Source: UBA1447 sp002329225
GTDB taxonomy: Bacteria > Bacillota > Clostridia > Oscillospirales > Acutalibacteraceae
Direction: 5' to 3'
Length of the DNA: 64,000 nucleotides
Assembly: GCA_050946835.1 (NCBI GenBank)
Contig: JBMNVN010000003.1
Location: 62,001-126,000 of the forward strand
Shown: piece by piece, positions 1-9,552 of the stretch
How positions within the stretch are numbered: position 1 is the first letter of the stretch
Layout of the letters: every line of letters starts with the position of its first letter
Notes under the pieces: model-generated
What the model was told of the DNA's origin: nothing
The model's input: the letters and a program-made list of their open reading frames with translations, nothing else
Database searches by the model: none
Position numbers and translations under genes: made by a program

Positions 1-1593
1 AGGCTTTTAGGCTGGGGCTTGCTTGCGGCGGGAGCCGGTGCAGGCATTACACTGTACTTAAAAGAAAAACTCAAAGACGATGAATTTAAAAGCGAGCTGA
101 AGCAAAAGGGACAAACCGGGCTTAACATGGCTCTTGCGGGGCTGAATACCGTTTTGCCTAAGCTGCCCGTCCCCTATGCCGAGGACTATGTCGGCGAAAA
201 CTTTTTTGCAGGGCATGAGGAGTTTCGCAACACCGGCGTGAGGGGCGGCAAATGGCGGCTCGGTTACGCCAGAGCAAGCCTGCTGCCCGTTGATTATGAA
301 AACAACGATTATTATCTGGGCGGATTTTTAACTTTTCCGCCCAGCAAGGTTCAGTCCGTTTTGGACGATATTGCCGTGCGGGTTATATGCCTTGATGACG
401 GCAGCGGCAGAGGTGCGGCTGTTTTTGCGGTAATTGACTGCATCGGTATATCTTCCACCGATGTGCGGATTATCCGTTCAAGGTTGGAAGATTTTGCCGA
501 AGAAAACAATATTGTGAGCATAAATGTATCCGCCACCCACTGCCACAGCGGCATTGATACTCAAGGTATTTGGGGGCCGCTGCCCGATATGCTTAAAAAC
601 AACATCAAAGAGATTAAGAAAGGGAACTTTGACAATCTTATTTCCGGCAAAAATCCCGAATTTATGGAAAAACTCTTTGAAAAAACTGCGGATGCGGTAA
701 AATCCGCTTTTGAGGATATGAAGCCCGGTAAGTTTTTGTTTAAGACCATTGATGACCTAAAATATTCCCGCGGTAAACGCAACCCCGACATTGTGGACGA
801 GCGTATTACCAAACTGCACTTTATACCCGATGACGGCAGCAGGGAAACCGTGGGCGTTATGATGGCGGCACACCCCACTGCCCTTGACGCTAAGGAAGGC
901 AGACTAAGCGCCGACTATATTTACTATATTGAGGAAGAAGTCAACAAAGCGGGCGCCGATTTTATTTTCTTCCAGGGGCCGCAACTGGCGGTGGCCGCAG
1001 ACAGAGGTATAAATCCCGAAGGGGAAGAAGGCTTCGGTTTTCAGGTTTACGGCAGAGAAATCGGCAGACGGCTTATGAATATTGAGGAAAAGGACGAAGA
1101 AAAAATAGCCCCCATTCTCAATGTCCGCATGGCTGAATTGCGGCTACCGCTAAGCAACAACATACTGCTCACCGTCTTCAGTGCCGGCGCCGTAAATAAC
1201 ATAGCGGTTAAAACAGGGCCGAAAGCTACGGATGTGGAATTTATAACGGAAGTGGGCTATGTGGAACTGGGTAAAAAACTGCGTCTTGCCATGGTACCCG
1301 GGGAGTTCGCTCCGGAAATGCTGGTAGGCGGCACCCTTGATGAAGAAGAGTCCGTTACCGGTGAAGACTGGCCCTATCCCCCGCTCAAAGATATGCTGGC
1401 AGAGGGAACGCAACTGACCATTATAGGGCTTTGCAATGACTCAATAGGCTATATTCTGCCCGACAACAACTACGGCTGCATATTTGAAGAAGGGCACTAT
1501 GAGGAAGCCGTTTCCGCCGGGGAAAAGACCGGTTCCACCATTGTGCAGGGACTTCAAAAACTGTTCGCCGACTGCGGCAGACTTGAAAAGTAA
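1..1593 (+). CDS. Neutral/alkaline ceramidase-like protein (5' end outside window)
   Basis: The reading frame is open through base 1, so the true start lies upstream. The visible part is about 530 residues and begins with a hydrophobic stretch followed by a charged region, which fits a membrane anchor or the end of a signal sequence. The body resembles the N-terminal catalytic domain of neutral/alkaline ceramidases: a long domain with the SATHCHSG motif (family members carry a similar TH-H-SG motif around the zinc site) and a late conserved segment on nucleotide-level 'GYILP'. By family, such enzymes hydrolyse the amide bond of ceramide, but many bacterial relatives in Clostridia are uncharacterised. 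It is followed by a 224-base gap and an A+T-rich accessory block. The family call is moderately sure; the substrate is inference. Confidence 0.7.
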   Translation, partial: RLLGWGLLAAGAGAGITLYLKEKLKDDEFKSELKQKGQTGLNMALAGLNTVLPKLPVPYAEDYVGENFFAGHEEFRNTGVRGGKWRLGYARASLLPVDYENNDYYLGGFLTFPPSKVQSVLDDIAVRVICLDDGSGRGAAVFAVIDCIGISSTDVRIIRSRLEDFAEENNIVSINVSATHCHSGIDTQGIWGPLPDMLKNNIKEIKKGNFDNLISGKNPEFMEKLFEKTADAVKSAFEDMKPGKFLFKTIDDLKYSRGKRNPDIVDERITKLHFIPDDGSRETVGVMMAAHPTALDAKEGRLSADYIYYIEEEVNKAGADFIFFQGPQLAVAADRGINPEGEEGFGFQVYGREIGRRLMNIEEKDEEKIAPILNVRMAELRLPLSNNILLTVFSAGAVNNIAVKTGPKATDVEFITEVGYVELGKKLRLAMVPGEFAPEMLVGGTLDEEESVTGEDWPYPPLKDMLAEGTQLTIIGLCNDSIGYILPDNNYGCIFEEGHYEEAVSAGEKTGSTIVQGLQKLFADCGRLEK

Positions 1594-1817
1594 TACTCAA
1601 CTTCAGGGGCGGATGTCATAATAATGCTAAAGGGGGAAAATGCAGTAACAAACAAGGACTCAATGCTTCCGTAAAGTATGAAATTTAAAGATTGTTATGA
1701 TATGCTTTAAAAATATATCCGATTGAACCATTAATATTTTGTAAAATGCAAGTCAATATACCGGATAATATAATTGGCAACAGAAGCCTACTGTAATTCC
1801 ATTAAAAAGGAAAGTAA

Positions 1818-2864
1818 ATGAAAGAAAATAAAAAAGGTATTCAAATAAGAAACAGTACAACTGATTTCATCGTGTTTACAAAACAAGCGGGTGAAGACGG
1901 AATAGAGGTTAGGGTGCACGATGAGAATATATGGCTTACTCAAAAAGCTATGGCAGAATTGTTTGACTGTTCTACGGACAACATAAGCCTGCATCTGAAA
2001 AACATATTTACTTCTAAAGAATTACAAGAGGATTCAGTTACCGAGGAATCCTCGGCAACTGCTTCGGATGGAAAAACATATAAAATGAAATTTTATAATT
2101 TAGATGCAATTATTTCTGTAGGTTATCGTGTAAATTCAATTAGAGCCACTCAATTTCGCCAATGGGCAACAAATGTATTGAAAACTTTTACTATACAAGG
2201 ATATGTTTTAGATAAACAGCGTTTAGAAAACGGTCAAATATTTGATGAAGCTTACTTTGAGCATTTGCTTGATGAAATCAGAGAAATCAGAGCAAGTGAA
2301 AGAAAATTTTATCAAAAAATTACGGATATTTATTCTACGGCTATGGACTATTCGCCTACAGCAAAAATATCGCAAGACTTTTTTGCTGCCGTTCAAAATA
2401 AGCTTCATTATGCAATACACCATCACACCGCTGCCGAACTAATTGTAGAACGGGCAAATCATAAAAAAGAGCATATGGGGCTTTCGACTTGGAAGAACGC
2501 ACCCGGTGGTAAAATTGTGAAATCCGATGTCAGTATTGCAAAGAACTATCTTTCCAAAACTGAAATGCAAAATTTAAATCAGTTTGTCACAATGTACTTG
2601 GATTATGCAGAAAGGCAAGCAAGGCGTAAAATCCCTATGACCATGGAAGACTGGGCAAAACGCTTGGATGTTTTTTTGGAATTCAACGAAGAAGATATTT
2701 TGAAAGACAAAGGAAGAGTTTCTGCTGAGATTGCAAAAAGTTTTGCTGAAAGCGAGTTTGAAAAATATAGAATAATTCAGGACGGGCTATATCAAAGTGA
2801 TTTTGATAAATTAGTCCGGAAAGCAGAAGCTGCCGGATTGCTAGTTGACGATAACAAAAAATAA
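1818..2864 (+). CDS. RhuM-family protein
   Basis: A 348-residue protein matching the virulence RhuM family: an N-terminal half with the typical phrase WLTQKAMAELF, followed by FYNLDAIISVGYRVNS and RATQFRQWAT. The family name comes from a Salmonella pathogenicity-island gene; the molecular function is unknown, although the N-terminal part looks like a winged-helix-type DNA-binding domain. The start has a good Shine-Dalgarno (AAAGGAAAGTAA just before ATG). Codon use is much richer in A+T than in the flanking genes, and together with the GNAT fragment and BRO-like gene downstream this suggests a horizontally acquired block. RhuM genes are often carried as cargo of islands and prophages. Not a complete toxin-antitoxin or restriction set here. 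Confidence 0.9.
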   Translation: MKENKKGIQIRNSTTDFIVFTKQAGEDGIEVRVHDENIWLTQKAMAELFDCSTDNISLHLKNIFTSKELQEDSVTEESSATASDGKTYKMKFYNLDAIISVGYRVNSIRATQFRQWATNVLKTFTIQGYVLDKQRLENGQIFDEAYFEHLLDEIREIRASERKFYQKITDIYSTAMDYSPTAKISQDFFAAVQNKLHYAIHHHTAAELIVERANHKKEHMGLSTWKNAPGGKIVKSDVSIAKNYLSKTEMQNLNQFVTMYLDYAERQARRKIPMTMEDWAKRLDVFLEFNEEDILKDKGRVSAEIAKSFAESEFEKYRIIQDGLYQSDFDKLVRKAEAAGLLVDDNKK

Positions 2865-2889
2865 AATAGGATTTGTAAGGTAATACAGA

Positions 2890-3048
2890 ATGAACCATCG
2901 CGGAACAAAAACAATAGAAACAGAGAGATTACTACTGCGAGCATTTCGTAATTCCGATGTTTATTCGGCATACAAGAATTGGACTTCTGATGACAGAGTT
3001 ACGGAGTTTCGACTATGCAGAAACTTCTGCAACGAATGGGGAACGTAA
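2890..3048 (+). pseudogene. GNAT acetyltransferase, N-terminal fragment
   Basis: Reading from the ATG at 2890 gives a 52-residue peptide whose first part is the classical RimJ/RimL-type GNAT start (TIETERLLLRAFRNSD, then YKNWTSDDRVTEF). After about residue 38 the similarity stops and a stop codon follows at 3046. The acetyl-CoA-binding core is absent and I did not find the rest of the gene downstream. The break is exactly where the next gene (BRO/DinD-like) begins, so that gene or the segment carrying it probably replaced the rest of an acetyltransferase gene. A weak AAGG ribosome site precedes the ATG. Confidence 0.65.
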
Positions 3049-3908
3049 TGAACGAGATAAAACTTTATGAAAACAGGGAAATACGATCTGTTTGGGATAA
3101 CGAAAAAGAAGAATGGTACTTTTCTGTTGTGGATGTGGTTGGTGTTTTAACTGATAGCAAAAATCCAAGGGATTATTGGTATCGAGTGAAGAAAAGGATG
3201 ACGGAAGATGAAAAATCCGAGTTGTCGACATTTTGTCGACAACTGAAATTGGAGTCTTCAGATGGAAAAAAATACAATACAGATGTCGCAGATATGCAAG
3301 GCATTTTCCGTATCATTCAATCCATTCCCTCACCCAAAGCTGAACCGTTTAAAATGTGGTTGGCGGAAGTGGGAAAAGAAAGAATCGATGAGATTATCGA
3401 CCCTGAAATTACTATTGACAGAGCTTTGCAAACATATCTTCAAAAAGGCTATTCCAGAGAGTGGATTAATCAGAGACTTCAGGCTATACAAGTTAGAAAA
3501 GAGCTAACAGATGCTTGGCAAGACCACGGAGTTAAAGACGGTCTTGAATATGCGATTCTTACCAATGAGATTACCAAGGCGTGGAGCGGTATGACGACAA
3601 GGCAATATAAAGATTTCAAAGACCTTAAGAAAGAAAATCTTAGAGATAATATGTCCACCTTGGAGCTTGTTCTCAATATGCTTGCGGAGGCGACAACAAC
3701 AGAATTAACTCAAACTTTGAATCCTCATGGATTAGAAGAGAATAAAGAGGTTGCCAAAGAGGGCGGCACGGTTGCCGGGAATGCCAGAAAAGACATTGAA
3801 ACAAGAACAGGCAAGTCGGTAATCACTCAAAAGAACGCTCTTGATTTTTCTAAGCTAATTGAAGATGTTGCTGATACAGCGGAAGACAATTCAAGGAAGA
3901 ATGAATGA
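3048..3908 (+). CDS. BRO-N / DinD-like antirepressor-type protein
   Basis: About 286 residues from the ATG at 3048, which overlaps the TAA of the acetyltransferase fragment and has GGGG 8 bases upstream; ATGs at 3015 and 3036 in the same frame are less likely. The N-terminal part is a BRO-N type DNA-binding domain (IRSVWDNEKEEWYFSVVDVV, VADMQGIFRIIQSI), and the C-terminal half, with ITKAWSGMTTRQYKDFK, resembles DinD-like DNA-damage-inducible proteins. Such proteins occur in phages and islands as antirepressors or orphan accessory genes. Function here is not known. The gene is A+T-rich like its neighbours and overlaps the next reading frame by 8 bases, which suggests cotranscription with the membrane protein. 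Confidence 0.85.
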   Translation: MNEIKLYENREIRSVWDNEKEEWYFSVVDVVGVLTDSKNPRDYWYRVKKRMTEDEKSELSTFCRQLKLESSDGKKYNTDVADMQGIFRIIQSIPSPKAEPFKMWLAEVGKERIDEIIDPEITIDRALQTYLQKGYSREWINQRLQAIQVRKELTDAWQDHGVKDGLEYAILTNEITKAWSGMTTRQYKDFKDLKKENLRDNMSTLELVLNMLAEATTTELTQTLNPHGLEENKEVAKEGGTVAGNARKDIETRTGKSVITQKNALDFSKLIEDVADTAEDNSRKNE

Positions 3909-4548
3909 CAAATTAGAATTTGTGAGGTATAAGATGATTGCCAAAGATAGAGCAGGAAAAAAGAATATAATTATTGTATTATTCGTATCAATCTTGCTTG
4001 GAATAATATCATTGTTATTAAATCTTCAAACAATTGACGAATTAAATACACAGGCAGCTCCGATAGGTTTGGCAATCAGGATAGCATTATCATATATTTT
4101 TAATGGTGCTACTTGGGCAATTCTTTTGATATTTGCCGGCATGATGACACAAAAATGGTGGCAGTCTATCTTGTTATCGTTAATATCCGCTTTTGTTGCT
4201 CTTTCTACACATTATGGATTGGGGGTAGCAATTGGTTTTTTTGATGAACTTGGAGATAACATCGTATGGTATAAAAAAGCAATACCTCTTGGTATTATTT
4301 TAGGGCTGGTTGGTTATTTTTCTCAACTGAATAATTCTATTGGCAATATATTGAAAATGATTATACCGGCTTTTTTGATTATAGAACCATTTTATTTGAG
4401 CAGATTCGCAACTTATTGGTATAATCGCCCGGTTGTTAATTTAGCTAACAAAATAGCTGCTTGGTTAGAATTAGCAATAGGTATATTGACTGTCATCTTG
4501 TTCTTATTTGTCTTTAAAAAAATAAAAAATGCAAAATTAAATGTATAG
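3901..4548 (+). CDS. Multi-spanning membrane protein of unknown function
   Basis: A 215-residue protein with about six hydrophobic segments (first IIIVLFVSILLGIISLLL, then segments around YIFNGATWAILLIFAGM, QSILLSLISAFVAL, LGIILGLVGYFS, MIIPAFLIIEPFY and a C-terminal helix). I chose the ATG at 3901, which overlaps the BRO-like gene by 8 bases, giving MNDKLEF; an upstream in-frame start at 3859 would add 14 residues without a good ribosome site. Weak resemblance in layout to small six-helix bacterial families such as DUF6518, but I cannot confirm this by eye. It is the last gene of the first A+T-rich block; the 189 bases that follow contain no recognisable feature apart from the next gene's ribosome site. 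Confidence 0.6.
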   Translation: MNDKLEFVRYKMIAKDRAGKKNIIIVLFVSILLGIISLLLNLQTIDELNTQAAPIGLAIRIALSYIFNGATWAILLIFAGMMTQKWWQSILLSLISAFVALSTHYGLGVAIGFFDELGDNIVWYKKAIPLGIILGLVGYFSQLNNSIGNILKMIIPAFLIIEPFYLSRFATYWYNRPVVNLANKIAAWLELAIGILTVILFLFVFKKIKNAKLNV

Positions 4549-4737
4549 AAAATTCCAATTTGCTGTACCAGAACTTGAGAAAACCCATGATGTCAGACAA
4601 ACAGTACACATCGAAAAAGGTTGATTTCACGAGATGTTAGAAGTGAAAAAACAGCCCAAAACAGCATTTTGTTCTCGATTTCTCCTTCGTAGCGGCGATA
4701 ACCGCCCCTGTTTAATATTTGAAAGGTGGAAACAGCA

Positions 4738-6252
4738 GTGATTGTTAAACGAGTTTTCAGTGTTTTTTTAGCGCTGGCCTTGGTTTTTGGGGCCACGGTA
4801 AGCGTTGCCGCAGTAAACGGCTGCAGTTGCGGGCACACGCCCGTGATATACGTGTCCGCTCTTGGCAGCGCTACCCTTTACCTTGACGCCGATACTCCCG
4901 ATGAGCGTGTAATTTTCAGGCCGGAGACGGAGGATATTCTGAAACTTGTGGGCAAACTTGCCCTCCCGGCTGCCCGGCTCGCTCTGGATAAAGATTACGG
5001 CGCCTTCGGCAAAAGTCTGACAACAACGGCAACGGAAATGTTCGGCCCCCTTGCCATGGATGAAAACGGCGACTCGGACCCGAGGGTGACTACAAAAATC
5101 ACCCTGCCTGCAGACCCGGAACACTCCCCGGGCAGGGACTATTACTTTGCATATGACTTTCGGGCGGACCCGTTGGTAACGGCGGAAAAGTTAAACGAGT
5201 TTGTTGAACACATTAAAACCCTCACGGGGCATAACAAAGTAAGTTTCAGAGCCTCCTCCATGGGCGGAGTTATTGTAATGGCTTACCTGGAAAAATACGG
5301 CACCCGGGATTTGGAAGCCATAATCTTCCAATGTTGCCCTATACTCGGTGTGGCACTCGCCGGGGACTTGTTCAACAAAAAAATCAAACTTGATGCGGAT
5401 GCCCTTGTGCGTTACGGCACCCAGGTTTTACCGAAGGATGCGGCAGGTTCCGTTTTGAATTTTCTTATTCAGTCCCTGGATATGCTGGGAGTTTTTGATG
5501 CCGTTCTGGGCGTTGGAGGCAAGCTTTTAGACGAACTTAAAGACGACCTTTATGACGATTTGCTTATCCCCGTTTTCGGCAGGATGCCCGGACTTTGGGC
5601 AATGGTGCCCCGGGAAGGCTACGAGGAGGCTAAAGAACTGTTTTTGAGCGAAGGTGCAAGCCAAACACTTATAGAAAGGCTGGACTACTATCACTACAAT
5701 GTGCTTTGCAAAGCCGATGAAATACTTAACGACACTCTTAACAGCGGTGTGGGGATAATGATAATAGCCGGGTACAACCTGCAAAGGGAGCCTTTTGTGG
5801 AGTCCATCCTAAACAACAGCGATGCGGTAGACGACACGATTTACAACGCCCCCGGAGTTATCTGCGCCCCCTTAGGGGAAACCTTGGGTGAGGATTACGT
5901 GCAGGCGATAGATGACGGGCATAACCACCTTTCCCCCGACGGAGTGATTGACGCTTCCACCTGCTACCTGCCGGAAAACACCTGGTTTATTAAGGATATG
6001 ATCCACAGTAATCCCAATGACGGGCATAGAGAATTGTACAATCTGTTTTTCGAGCGCAAAGGAGATTTCGACATCCGCAGCGACAGCCGCTTCCCTCAAT
6101 TTTTGCAGGACGACAGTGCAAACAACAGGATTGTTCCCCTGGCTGAATATGAGCCGGGAGAACCGTTGGTTATTGACAATCTCTTTGCCGCATTGCTGAC
6201 AATTTTCAGCACAGTCAAGAACATAATACTTACCGTACTGTTTGCCTTATAA
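4738..6252 (+). CDS. Secreted alpha/beta-hydrolase (lipase/LCAT-like)
   Basis: The start is GTG at 4738 because GGTGG lies 8 bases upstream and the protein then opens with a clean signal peptide (MIVKRVFSVFLALALVFGAT, cleavage likely after VSVAA near residue 25). The 504-residue protein has the nucleophile-elbow motif ASSMGG with Ser174 as probable nucleophile, preceded by a strand and followed by VIVMAYLEKYG, as in lipases and lecithin:cholesterol acyltransferase relatives. A histidine-rich stretch near DDGHNHLSPDG may supply the catalytic His. The protein ends with a hydrophobic segment (FAALLTIFSTVKNIILTVLF) that could anchor it to the membrane. Probably an exported esterase; substrate unknown. 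Convergent with the mannosidase, with a shared terminator between them. Confidence 0.7.
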   Translation: MIVKRVFSVFLALALVFGATVSVAAVNGCSCGHTPVIYVSALGSATLYLDADTPDERVIFRPETEDILKLVGKLALPAARLALDKDYGAFGKSLTTTATEMFGPLAMDENGDSDPRVTTKITLPADPEHSPGRDYYFAYDFRADPLVTAEKLNEFVEHIKTLTGHNKVSFRASSMGGVIVMAYLEKYGTRDLEAIIFQCCPILGVALAGDLFNKKIKLDADALVRYGTQVLPKDAAGSVLNFLIQSLDMLGVFDAVLGVGGKLLDELKDDLYDDLLIPVFGRMPGLWAMVPREGYEEAKELFLSEGASQTLIERLDYYHYNVLCKADEILNDTLNSGVGIMIIAGYNLQREPFVESILNNSDAVDDTIYNAPGVICAPLGETLGEDYVQAIDDGHNHLSPDGVIDASTCYLPENTWFIKDMIHSNPNDGHRELYNLFFERKGDFDIRSDSRFPQFLQDDSANNRIVPLAEYEPGEPLVIDNLFAALLTIFSTVKNIILTVLFAL

Positions 6253-6270
6253 TTTGAGAACAAAGCAAAA

Positions 6271-6306
6271 CTCCCGGAATGGCACAAACCGTTCCGGGAG
6301 CTTTTT
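6271..6306. terminator. Rho-independent terminator between convergent genes
   Basis: A 9-bp perfect stem (CTCCCGGAA at 6271-6279 with TTCCGGGAG at 6292-6300) followed by CTTTTTATT on the plus strand and preceded by AAAA, so it can serve the hydrolase gene and weakly also the opposing mannosidase gene. Confidence 0.85.
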
Positions 6307-6353
6307 ATTGAGTTTTTTCAGCTTTCAAACTCGCCAGGCTTAATCAAGCATCC

Positions 6354-9300
6354 TCAGAAAGTGACTTTAAAGCTCTTTATCTCGAAGGGCTTGAAGGTCA
6401 GATTCAGCTTGCCGTCTTTTATCTCTAGGGCCGCTTCATCTTCTTCCAGGAGGTTGCACTCGGCGGCGGAAAGGATTTTGTCCCCGAAACTAAAAGTTAC
6501 ATCCGTCTTTTTGTTCCAAGTTTCATAGGCGCGGATAACAACGGCATTACTGTCCTCGGCTTTTTTTACGGTTTCGATGACAACATTTGAGGCATCGCAA
6601 GACACAAACGAATACTCGCTTTCACTCCTGCCTGTGCCGGGGGCGGCAGCGGCAACATAGAGAGGGAAGTTCAGGCTGTAGCCCTGTTTTACAACATTGG
6701 AAGAAGAAACCGTGCCGCTGTGCGGGTAGATGGAATAAGTGAACCGATGTACTTCCCTGTCCTGAGCGTGGTTCGGGCTGGTAGCGCAGCGCAGCAGCGA
6801 GGGCATTATACATCCTTCTTTTACGGTCCAGCCGTATTTGCAGTCGTTAAGGATTGAAAGGCCGAAGCTGTTATCGCTGATATCCGCCCATTTATGGCCG
6901 CATACTTCAAACTGTGCAAAGTCCCAAAGGGTGTTATTGTGGGTCGTACGCTCAATATTCCCGAACTGAATATCAAAGGTGGCTTTAACGGCGTTTACAT
7001 CCACGGGGTAATCGGCTTTGAGGATTATATTTTTCTCTTTCCAGTCCACAACATATTCCACATCAATGCGGTCAATGGTTTTGTAGAAGATAAAATACTG
7101 TTCAATAGTTGACGACATAAATTTCCGTTCCACTTTCCAGACCGCACGCACCGGGCCGTTTTCAACAAGTCCGGCAAAGCTGACGTCTTTTATCTCCATT
7201 GCCTTCTCTTCAAAATAGACATCCACATTCCAGGCTTCGTGATTATAGGGTCTGTCTTCAAAGGCGATAAGTTTGTTGAGAACTCTACCGTCGGGCGCCA
7301 CATTTCTGCCGCTTGCCTTGTGATAAAGGCGGGCAATGTTCATCTCGGCATCAAACTCCGCTTCAAAGAAGTCGTTGGCTACGGTATTCCCGTTCACGGT
7401 CACGGCGTTTTCAAATTGCTCGGGGGCACCCGCCGCTATTGTAAAGGCCTTGTAACCCTTTGAGGGAACATCCTGAGCCAAAAAGACAAGCCTGCCGTCA
7501 TAGGTTTTTTGCTGCGGAAGAGCTTTTCCGTTATCCAGAATATTGAAGTTATCATCTTCCTGCACGGGAGCAAAGGCTAAATCACTGCGCTTGAAGCCCA
7601 AACTGTTGAATACGACAAAGGACTCTTCTTTAAGATCAAGTCCGGCGGCTATATCGGCGGTAGCCTTATTCAGCAATTCGCCTCCCCTTTTAAGGATAGA
7701 CTCATACTGGGTTGCCGAATCGTCATAAACCGCTTTAATGGATGAGCCGGGAATAATATCGTGGAATTGGTTGAGGAGTATTATCTTCCAGGCTTCATAA
7801 ATATCGGCAGAGGGGTATTCCCCGCCGAACTTTGTTTTGGCAATAGCGCCGAGTGTCTCCAAGTCATGGTACATGTTTTCGCTCTTGCGGTTGTAGCGTT
7901 TGTTGCGGGCTTGAGATGTAAGAGTTCCCCTGTGGAACTCCAGATAAAGCTCCCCTGACCATTTAGGCAATCCGGAACTGCCTTCCACATCTTTTTTGAG
8001 GTTTTCAAAAAAGTCGCGGGCAAACTCCATACGGATTTTCGGGCAGCCGGGGATACCCTTTTCCATACGGCGGCCGTATTCCAGCATATCCACTGTCGGG
8101 CCTCCGCCTCCGTCACCGTGGCCGAAAGAACAAAGCACGTTTTTGTTGAGATCTTTTTGGGAGTAGCGCTTCCAACCGCCTAAGACATGTTCAGGATTCA
8201 GATAGGCGTTGTAAGTGGTGCAGAAATTCTGCCGCTCATCGTTGTCTGTGCCGGGTGAAAAGTGAGCCAGAACTTCCGTGCCGTCAATGCCCTTCCACAT
8301 AAAGGTGTCATAGGGCACCTTGTTATACTCGTTCCAGGATATTTTGGTGGTCATAAAATAATCTATCCCGGCCTTTTTCATAACCTGAGGAATGGCGGCG
8401 GAATAACCGAAAACGTCCGGCAGCCACATAATTTTATTGTCCACGCCGAATTCGTCTTTAAAAAATCTTTTACCCACCAAGAACTGCCTTACAAGAGATT
8501 CGCCGGAAATAACGTTGGTGTCCGACTCCACCCACATACTGCCTTCAACTTCCCACCGGCCGTCTTTCACCCTTTGTTTGATACCCTCATATACTTCCGG
8601 ATAGTTTTCTTTGCAATAGTCATAAAGCTGAGCCTGAGGGGACATAAACTTGTACTCGGGGTACTCACCCATTAATTTGAGCACCGTTGCAAAACTGCGG
8701 CCGATTTTATCCCTTGTTTGGCGCAGCCTCCACAGCCAGGCCACGTCAATGTGGGTATGGCCGATACAGGAGACAAGGGCGCCCATATCACCCTTACCGT
8801 AAATTTCCTTATCCAGAAAATCCATGGCTTCCAATGCGGATTTTTCAAAGGTCTCTCTGTCGGGAGCATATAAATCCAAAATGTTAACCGCAGTGTTGAG
8901 GGCTTTAATTATGTCAACTCTGGGGAGGTCGTCAACGCCGTAGAGCCTTGCCGTTTTTAAAGGTGTTTCCAAGTCAAAGATGAGCTTACGTACAAGGTCG
9001 TTTACGGTTTTAAGCCTTGCCTTCATAACCACCCTGCCCGGATAGTCCCAATCGTCGGTATAAGCGTTTATGCAAATGTCAAACTTTTCACCGCCGACCG
9101 CCTTATCCAGAAGACGGACTTCCGGGTGATTTGAGTCCACGCCCTGAATGAGCTTACCGTTGGCATAAACAATAAACTGAATGCCGCCGCCCCTCCATTC
9201 TTTCTGGGCGGGTTTAAGTTCGTAGTAAACGGGAGAGCCGGCAAACTCTTTGGGAACTTCGAAACTTTGACGGAACCAGGCATAACATTCCGGATAACCC

Positions 9301-9509
9301 CAAAATTCGTTTTCGCTGTCGAAATCTCTCCATTCGCCTTCATCAATCCGGTCAAAGCCGTACTGTCCGTCTCTGAAGCGAAAACCTGCCAAATCCACAC
9401 TGCCGGTCACGTAGAACTCGTCTTTGAGCGCAGTAATAATTTTTGCCACACGCCTTTCAAAAAAGCTGCGCTCTGAATTTTTGTCCATAAAGTGTACGCC
9501 GTTTGCCAT
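6354..9509 (-). CDS. Alpha-mannosidase, glycoside hydrolase family 38
   Basis: A 1,051-residue cytoplasmic-type enzyme without signal peptide. The GH38 catalytic domain is clear: CIGHTHIDVAWLWRLRQTRD (residues about 248-267, His253 and Asp255 as zinc ligands), and MWLPDVFGYSAAIPQ with Asp365 as probable nucleophile and zinc ligand. A middle helical domain and the C-terminal beta-sandwich domain follow, the latter with LEFHRGTLTSQARNKRYNR and LNQFHDIIPGSSI. By family it removes alpha-linked mannose from glycan fragments. The start at 9509 has GGAAGGATGG upstream; a second Met eight residues in is possible. Convergent with the secreted hydrolase. Its intracellular location implies uptake of mannose-containing oligosaccharides, perhaps by the nearby transporter, but that link is only positional. 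Confidence 0.95.
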   Translation of the reverse strand: MANGVHFMDKNSERSFFERRVAKIITALKDEFYVTGSVDLAGFRFRDGQYGFDRIDEGEWRDFDSENEFWGYPECYAWFRQSFEVPKEFAGSPVYYELKPAQKEWRGGGIQFIVYANGKLIQGVDSNHPEVRLLDKAVGGEKFDICINAYTDDWDYPGRVVMKARLKTVNDLVRKLIFDLETPLKTARLYGVDDLPRVDIIKALNTAVNILDLYAPDRETFEKSALEAMDFLDKEIYGKGDMGALVSCIGHTHIDVAWLWRLRQTRDKIGRSFATVLKLMGEYPEYKFMSPQAQLYDYCKENYPEVYEGIKQRVKDGRWEVEGSMWVESDTNVISGESLVRQFLVGKRFFKDEFGVDNKIMWLPDVFGYSAAIPQVMKKAGIDYFMTTKISWNEYNKVPYDTFMWKGIDGTEVLAHFSPGTDNDERQNFCTTYNAYLNPEHVLGGWKRYSQKDLNKNVLCSFGHGDGGGGPTVDMLEYGRRMEKGIPGCPKIRMEFARDFFENLKKDVEGSSGLPKWSGELYLEFHRGTLTSQARNKRYNRKSENMYHDLETLGAIAKTKFGGEYPSADIYEAWKIILLNQFHDIIPGSSIKAVYDDSATQYESILKRGGELLNKATADIAAGLDLKEESFVVFNSLGFKRSDLAFAPVQEDDNFNILDNGKALPQQKTYDGRLVFLAQDVPSKGYKAFTIAAGAPEQFENAVTVNGNTVANDFFEAEFDAEMNIARLYHKASGRNVAPDGRVLNKLIAFEDRPYNHEAWNVDVYFEEKAMEIKDVSFAGLVENGPVRAVWKVERKFMSSTIEQYFIFYKTIDRIDVEYVVDWKEKNIILKADYPVDVNAVKATFDIQFGNIERTTHNNTLWDFAQFEVCGHKWADISDNSFGLSILNDCKYGWTVKEGCIMPSLLRCATSPNHAQDREVHRFTYSIYPHSGTVSSSNVVKQGYSLNFPLYVAAAAPGTGRSESEYSFVSCDASNVVIETVKKAEDSNAVVIRAYETWNKKTDVTFSFGDKILSAAECNLLEEDEAALEIKDGKLNLTFKPFEIKSFKVTF

Positions 9510-9552
9510 TTTTACCCATCCTTCCGCTTTTTATTTATATTTTCAGATTATA

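Noticed and set aside
8262..8675. 137-codon plus-strand open frame inside the mannosidase gene
   Set aside because: Antisense to the conserved GH38 catalytic region, so a shadow.
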